From: Monosporascus cannonballus
Lineage: Eukaryota; Ascomycota; Sordariomycetes; Xylariales
Length of the DNA: 64,000 nt
Reading direction: 5' to 3'
Assembly: GCA_004154925.1 (NCBI GenBank)
Contig: QJNS01000172.1
Location: forward strand, 106,685-170,684
The first letter of the stretch is position 1. Each line of letters opens with the position of its first letter. Made by a program: the position numbers and the translations under genes. The notes below the pieces were generated by a model. The model saw only the letters and a program-made list of their open reading frames with translations, did not search any database and had not been told where the DNA came from. Shown here one piece after another: positions 57,701-64,000 of the stretch.

Positions 57701-59302
57701 TGTTCGATAGGATCAGGGACGCGATGCGATTCGTTGCAGAAGCTAATGCTTAAATGGACTAAAGCCAGGTGCAAAAACGACGGGCGGCCAGGTCTACTTA
57801 GAGCGCAGAAGTAAAGATCGAGCGCCTCTTCCGTCTTGCCGTCGAGGAAGAGCCTGTGACCCTGGTTAAGCGGTTGTTAAGCATAACCATGCTAATGTAT
57901 ATGTATTGTTGCCATGGATTGGGAGCTTGGTCTTACCTTGAGATGTAATTGCCTATTAAACTTGTCGGCACGTAGACCCATGACGGCTTTAGTTCTCTGC
58001 GTAGGGTGTCCTCTGGGCGTTCTAATAGTGATTCGGACGGGGAAAAGTACCAAGGCTGGTAATATGTAGCCAAAAAAAAAAAGAAAAAAAAAAGAAGAAG
58101 AAGAAGAAGAAGAAGAAGAAGAAGAAGAAGAAGAAGAAGAAGAAGAAGAAGAAGAAGAAGAAGAAGAAGAAGAAGAAGAAGAAGAAGAAGAAGAAGAAGA
58201 AGAAGAAAAGAAAAGAACCAAATCTGCAGATATTGGATGGTCTGTTGAAAGAAGAGGAAATTCAACCCGTGCCGTGTCTTCGGATCCTTGTCTGTCAAGC
58301 ACCTAACTCCGAAAAAATGGGCAAGAACTTCTACCCGATGAAAAATCACGGTTTTGGCCGGCAAGGGCGACCAAGGGTCCAGACATTAGACATGAGCCTA
58401 CCCGGACCCAACGATCCTAACTCCAGCTGACAACACTCCACTGCTTGTCCGTCCCTATTACTTGCTCCCATAAGGTTAGGACTCAGTCCTAAGACCCTTT
58501 CTTACAACGAGATCGTGCACAGGCGTGAAAGGGGTGCTGGAAATCGCTCCGTGGGAAACGGCGGAAGCTACTTATGTATTAAGATCCGGCTTTACGCGGC
58601 AAATAGGTTCATGTGGACAAGTCAGTGTCCCCCGCGCAATCGCAACCTTAGCAACCCATGGCCCAGACGCAACGTATGTACGGAAACTATACGCATATAT
58701 TATCAGATGCTAAGTCCATATGGATCTTACACCTTTTGCACGCATGGCCATGGCATCTTTCTATTTAGGTCATGAAATACATTAGTGCCATGTTGAGGGA
58801 AAGTGGAAAGGGGAGAATGGTGGGAATCCGGCCTCATGGGCTATGATTAAGAAGTTAGAGGGCCATGCAAAACGTATATAAAACCACAGACCCTTCAATA
58901 TATCACCTCCTCATCATGCAATTTCCCCCTTTCCCCTCATCGAAGCTTGCTATTGTACTTTGGGGCCATAGCGCCAGTCATATCAATACTACCAATCAAA
59001 AATGACTACACCCAAGGTGAATACCAGACAGAGTTTGCCAGGCAACAATATTGAACTATCAGGCGTTCCCGTAGTCACCTCGAGGCGTTGGAGACCCCCG
59101 GGGCCGGGAAAGGGGTTACAAACAAAGGCCGGTCCACATCGATAGCTGCCAACGCTTAGAAGGCTACAACGCAACCCAACTACTGCTGCTACAAAATCAC
59201 AGAAAAATGCAGTAGACGTCACATGAAACCCAGTCTTAAGCAAGCATAAGTCCCTTTTCATTCCCTTCTCATAGTCTGTACCAGAAAGGCTTGGTCTTTC
59301 CC
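57701..59302. other. Intergenic region with AAG microsatellite
   Basis: About 1.6 kb without a recognisable gene on either strand. Long poly-Ser and poly-Leu frames here are artefacts of the trinucleotide repeat. The rest is unremarkable. Confidence 0.5.
58092..58205. repeat. (AAG)38 trinucleotide microsatellite
   Basis: About 38 uninterrupted AAG units, preceded by A-rich DNA with single G interruptions and followed by AAAAG units. Pure purine/pyrimidine tracts of this type can form triplex DNA and are length-unstable. Confidence 0.95.
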
Positions 59303-62300
59303 CTAGATTCCATTACGGCAGATTGCTTTCATCTGTGCACGAAAGTAAGCTTTGCTCGCCTCACTGATTTCATGTTTAGTCCGAGATCTATTCTCGGCGC
59401 AGTATTCCGGCGCCCACGTCAAGTCCAACATATTTCCGCCCCAGTAGACCGCGGCATTGTTGACGAGGGGCGAGCCGTTAAGGGGTTTCGATGGCGCATC
59501 TCCTTTGAACTTGAAGGTGAGTTGCATCCTCATACCCGTCGGATCAGATCTTAGCAGGTCAACTACGCCTTTAATAACAGTTCGATGCAGGGGCGAGTCG
59601 GCAAGGTACCCGTGGGCATGGGACTGACGGTGTCGGGGGAGCGTCTGGAATGTAACGTGGAGGATCTTACACGACACAACTCTGTTAGTAGATTTTCCTC
59701 AGCTATATGAGATATTTGAAAAACGATGACTAACCATGCTCAACGCAACTCGTAACTCTGCAACTGGCATGATCGCGTCGGCGGCATTATGACCCATGCT
59801 TCGAACTCGGAATGGCAGCCATCCACCAATTCTATAATCAGCAGCATCAGACTGGAGGCGCATGAATGATCCTCCAAAAAGCGTGGTCATGAGCGGTGTG
59901 ACTTCGGTGACATCTCGCAACATCAACTGATTCGAGTCCCCCTTTGCCAATGACGACGCAACAAAAATTGCGCCGCGGTAGTCTACCGTACTCTTAGACT
60001 CCGAGAAGATAGAGCCAAATGACATTGCCAGCTTCTCCTCTTTCATAGTCCGGAACTTTCGTCCCTGGTAATTGATTGCGAGGTTGTGCGCTAGCCCAGA
60101 TAGAAGGAGAGCCCTGATCAGCGAAAGGTTATGGGAATTCTCATTGAGAATCACATCTCCATATTGAGTGCCAAATATTGCCTCTTGGTCTGCCCTCTCT
60201 GTCGTAGTGAGATCTGGTATGATACCGCTCTGAATCATGCTTTCTTCTATTGAATTGCATGATCGTTCGATGTCGGTATAGGCGGACATGCTCACAAAGT
60301 TATTCTTTGCCCATGTCCATGCGGCTCCTAGGCCCTGAGTTCGTTTGTAATGTTGCAGGCGCTTGAACGCGTTCAATCTAGTGATATGCTCACTGTGAGT
60401 GCTATTCATGAATTCATGTTGTGCCGCTAGCGACTCCTTTTTCCTGTCGGGAGGACGGAGGAAAAGGGGACGCGAGTCCAAAATGGCAGCGAGAATGATC
60501 ATCGGGTCGAGACACCGAAAAATGGCACCCATGATAACCATCTTGGCAAGAGAGGGCTCGATTGCGAACATTGATAGTACACGTCCGAGAGGAGTTAACG
60601 ATTCGCCTTCTTGGGAAATCTCGTTCTGGGAAAGAGCCCCTAAGGCTTTGAGTCTGGAAATCGCAGCATCAATTGCAAGAGAAGACGGAGGCTCTATGGC
60701 TGCACTTAGAAAGTCCTTGATAGTCATTTGGAATCCGTGGGACTTGATGCCCAGGCAGACCGTCTGGAGGTCAGATCGGCGGAGTTCCGCCAGCTGGGCC
60801 ACTCGGAACGACTTGAAACGCTCTTCTGTAAACAACGCGTAGTAGTTTCCATCTCGCACTCGGCCTGCTCGTCCTGCACGTTGCTTACAGTTGGCCTTGC
60901 TAGCCCAAGTACAGAGCAAGCCTTCAATCCCCCTCTCATGGCCGTACTGTTTCTCCCTGAGCTTCCCCGAGTCTATAACGTGCTGAACATCGGGGATAGT
61001 CACAGATGTTTCGGCAATGTTGGTAGCGAGAATAATTCGTCTGCATCCCTTCGGGAGTGGCTTGAATATTTCTGTTTGCTCTTCCTGTGGAGTGTTAGAA
61101 TGGAGCATCGTGATCTTGAATCGGGCTGCACTCGTGAGCTCGACCCCTAAGGGGCACTTGAGCAATGAGCTTCGAGTCTTCACGATCTCCTGCACACCAG
61201 GCAGGAAGACCAAGACAGATCCATCTTCCGTCGTCTTGGCTACATGAGCGATTGTCAAGGACACGAGCCCCAAAGGAAACAGCGCGCCGTTATCGTCGTA
61301 ATCTTCCTCAAACACTCGGTCTTCGGTTGGAGTAGTCAAGCGCTCCCAGTCAAATGACTTTGTAGTCTTCTGAGAGGTTCCGTTTTGAGCAGAGAGTCCG
61401 AATTTCTTCTCTAGGCTTAGGTACTTTTTCGTCGTGGGCTCGTTAAGTAATGCTGAATACTTGCTCGGGTCATGCAACCGCATAACCGCTGCTATAGTTT
61501 CGTCTAGGTACTGGTGTCGCACGGGGAAAAGCCGACCAGGAATTGAGATGGATGGACAGGGCCCTAATGTTCCATTGGCTTTTTCCTGCTTGAAGTACTC
61601 TGCAAAAAGGTTGGTATCCATAGTTGCACTCATCAGGACGATCTTTGGCACTCTCTGTCTAACCTGCTTCCTTGCTGCCACCGTTGTCTTAAGGACTACG
61701 AGCAGGAAATCCACAAACATGTCTCTTTCATGGACTTCATCAACGAGAATGTGCGAGGCAGTATCAAAAATATGACCGGCGTCGGAGTTAAGCTGCCGTA
61801 GCAAAAGACCCGTGGTGCAAAAGGTAATACTACCGCCAGGACGGGCAAGCTTCGCATCCCCCCGAACATGATAGCCGACAGTTTCCCCTATATGCTCGCC
61901 TCTTTCTTCGGCGATGCGCTGGGCGACGGAGGTTGCAGCGATTCTGCGCGGCTGAGTGCATATGACGCGGCAGCAGCCTCCATTTCCTGCCTCGATGGCT
62001 TGCTCGAGAAGAAGTTGCGGCACCTGTGTTGTCTTGCCAGAACCTGTTGCCCCAACAACAATGCTATATGTGCCCTGAGCTATGATATCGAGGATTTCTC
62101 GGCGGTGTTGAGCAATTGGCAACTGTGCTCTCTTGTTCCTCATGATCTGCATCTTTGGACTTTGCAAATATTTCTCATGCGCCGATGAGAGTGCCATGCT
62201 CCGGGCCCTGGCATCGTGTTCGCTCCACGGCCTACGGAATTGAGGCGCATCGTCAAGCTCTTCTTCGTCAACAGTTAAGAGGAGAGGTCGGAGTTTCCGG

Positions 62301-63064
62301 AGTCCACAATTTTCTGCCTGGGAGATAACTTCTTGGAGATGATTTATGATGCCTGGTGCCAGCGAGAGCTCTTGAAGTGGGATGGACTTCAGGGACGTGC
62401 TGGCACCCGGTTTTGACGAATCCGCGAATCTACGTAAAAGTTCCGGTTCTGCTTGCGTGAGATGAACAGCCCCGGCCAGGTACGCCAGGGCTTCTTTCGA
62501 GGCCTTTTTTCCAACGACCAGGATATCTGCGAGAAGGCGGTTGCCAATCGTAAGAACTAGAACCGTGGAACTCCCTCGATGCTCGGAACTGAGGATTGGG
62601 AAGCTTCCACGCGTGTCCCTGTAGAAGTCCCAGAATGCGCGAGCATTCGAGGTGTTCAGGCATAGCCCGTAAGTCTCTATCACAGTACTACGCGCTTGTA
62701 GCTTGATAATATTGCGTTCCGCCTGTTTCTTGAATTCGATTACTGCCGCGATCTAGAAGCACAACCTAGTTAGCAGGGAGTGTTCAGAGGAACCAATCAA
62801 CCGAACCTATCTTGTCGTATGTTAAAGTGATTTGGGTGTTACCTGTGCAAGTTTAAATGACGTTCCATGTCCTGTGACGTGAATATTCAGTTCGGGCAGA
62901 TGAATAGTCATTGCGCAATCATCTTGTCGTCGAACGCGGTCCAGCAATGGAACCCAGCCGTATTGTGCTGCATAATTATACACGTGTCGCATGCCGTCCT
63001 TATGACTTTGCCATAACTTCTCGTTCTTGAATCTTCGGCCTCCTTTGCGTTGACGGGAATCCAT
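59303..63064 (-). CDS. DEAH/RHA-type ATP-dependent RNA helicase
   Basis: Three exons: 62,843-63,064, 59,735-62,752 and 59,303-59,665. Introns are 90 bp (GTAACA...CTAG) and 69 bp (GTTAGT, branch CTAAC, acceptor TAAG). The product is about 1,200 residues. The N-terminal 100 residues (YAAQYGWVPLLDRV, HVTGHGTSFKLAQIAAVIEF) resemble a double-stranded-RNA-binding fold. Helicase motifs: I, GATGSGKTTQ; Ia, TQPRRIAATSVAQRIA; II, DEVH (in place of DEAH); III, MSATMD; V, ATNIAETSVTIPDV; VI, QRAGRAGR. Then come the HA2/winged-helix region (LGALSQNE, SMFAIEPSLAKMVI) and an OB-fold region (LLSGLAHNLAINY). The layout matches the DHX29/DHX36/DHX57 group, which unwinds structured RNA. Exon 3 (YLADSPLHRTVIKGVVDLL) extends the C-terminus. 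The in-frame upstream TGA supports the start, but an earlier exon cannot be excluded. Confidence 0.9.
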
Positions 63065-64000
63065 GGCTGACAGTGACTCCTTCCTTCAGGCTATCCTTCT
63101 CTCCAAGAGTTCATAATACGGTGTTCGTAGCTTGGGAGAAATGGAAAGTCAATGTCTTTGTTAGAAGGCCTAGGTATGGAAAAGAAGGAGCATTGGACCG
63201 AAGGGCTAGTGGGTTGACACGATTGAGTTGTAGTCGTTTTGGCGTTAAATGTGAAAGATACCGTGTGTACGCGTTGGACTGCCCGAGGAAAGGAAACGCA
63301 AAAGTCGAAAGAACGCAACCCGGAACGTGCCTGCCTGTTGCAAATTGTCCACGTGGAGTTTGTGCCCGTATTCTAAGGGTGCTTCTGCTTTGGCGGCCAA
63401 GGTACATTTACGTCGCCCACATGGCAGGGCACTAATATATGCGTCAACCAACCGTTTCTATAGCGATAGAGCGCTACCGATATTTTCAAAACGGAAAGAG
63501 GGTTCTCAAGGCATCTAGTCGCCGCTTCCTGCCGACTAGTTTTCATCTACTGACCGGTCTCAGTGCATAAAACATTAACCACTGTTTAAGTGGATAATGC
63601 TCCGAAACCCCCATGGGGCGCCATAGGAGTCGATAAACCTTTTATTGCCTATTTGATATAAAAGACTTCAGCTGAGGCAAGAAACGATATCCGTTATCAA
63701 GCAAGGTTCGTTTACGGGAATAACTGACCTATATCAGACACTCTACAGCTGATGTCTTTAAGCGATATCCCTAACGCGACATGGCCTTGTCTGCAAACCT
63801 CTCCTGGTCCTGAGCTTCTACCAGCCCCTACAGCGTTTTCCTCTTAAGCGTATATCCTCCGCTTTGGCTACTGGTTTCTGACTTTATTCATCGATCGTTT
63901 AAAGAAAATAGAGCCGCGAGGCTCAGAGCAACTATTCTTCCTGTTCACAGAGATGTTGCCTTCATTCCTTCTCCCCACCTACCCTCTCCCCTCTCCCCCC
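63065..64000. other. Upstream region of helicase gene to window end
   Basis: This should contain the helicase promoter. Overlapping short frames on both strands lack family character. The window ends in a C-rich, CT-rich run. Nothing else was recognised. Confidence 0.5.

Noticed and set aside
57892..58364. Minus-strand frames with poly-Ser and poly-Leu
   Set aside because: Direct translation of the AAG/CTT microsatellite, not protein genes.
1..64000. CRISPR arrays, bacterial operons, ribosome binding sites, ribosomal RNA genes
   Set aside because: The sequence is from a eukaryote with spliceosomal introns. No regularly spaced repeat array and no rRNA-like sequence was seen.

Overview
This window is nuclear DNA of a filamentous ascomycete, most likely a Sordariomycete. 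Short introns of about 50-110 bp with GTAAGT-like donors, CTRAC branch sites and YAG acceptors interrupt most genes. The proteins belong to standard Pezizomycotina families. The first 15 kb has the base composition left by repeat-induced point mutation (RIP).

Layout: positions 1 to about 15,100 form an extremely AT-rich block with no intact gene. It holds a stop-riddled Copia relic on the + strand (about 2.4-7.2 kb) and a structurally complete Gypsy insertion on the - strand (7,699-14,577), whose LTRs are flanked by a perfect ATTAA target duplication. CpG is still common while CpA/TpG is scarce, as RIP predicts. At about 15.1-15.3 kb the sequence changes to ordinary gene-bearing DNA. The first unit there is a Cys-containing open frame with no start codon.

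From 17.5 kb onward, reconstructed genes are, in order: splicing factor CWC26/BUD13 (+), TFIIF large subunit TFG1 (-), a Cid1-type terminal nucleotidyltransferase with an unusually long gag-like insertion (+), a 95-residue conserved-looking unknown (-), a two-domain isocyanide synthase-TauD dioxygenase (-) divergent from a FAD monooxygenase (+), an OTU-like protease candidate (+), PRPP synthetase with an acidic insert (-), an Asteroid/XPG-like nuclease (+), a small membrane protein (+), tRNA endonuclease subunit SEN34 (+), an Asi1-like membrane RING ligase (-), exosome subunit MTR3 (-), a short-chain dehydrogenase (-), an intron-containing tRNA-Gln (+), and a DEAH/DEVH RNA helicase (-).

How the parts relate: many genes are unlinked housekeeping functions with a notable bias to RNA metabolism (CWC26, TFG1, nucleotidyltransferase, SEN34, MTR3, helicase, tRNA). 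The one plausible accessory unit is the divergent isocyanide synthase-dioxygenase / FAD monooxygenase pair at 28.3-33.2 kb, which looks like a compact specialised-metabolite locus. Exon boundaries were worked out by hand from reading frame, splice signals and protein continuity. No RNA evidence or database search was available.
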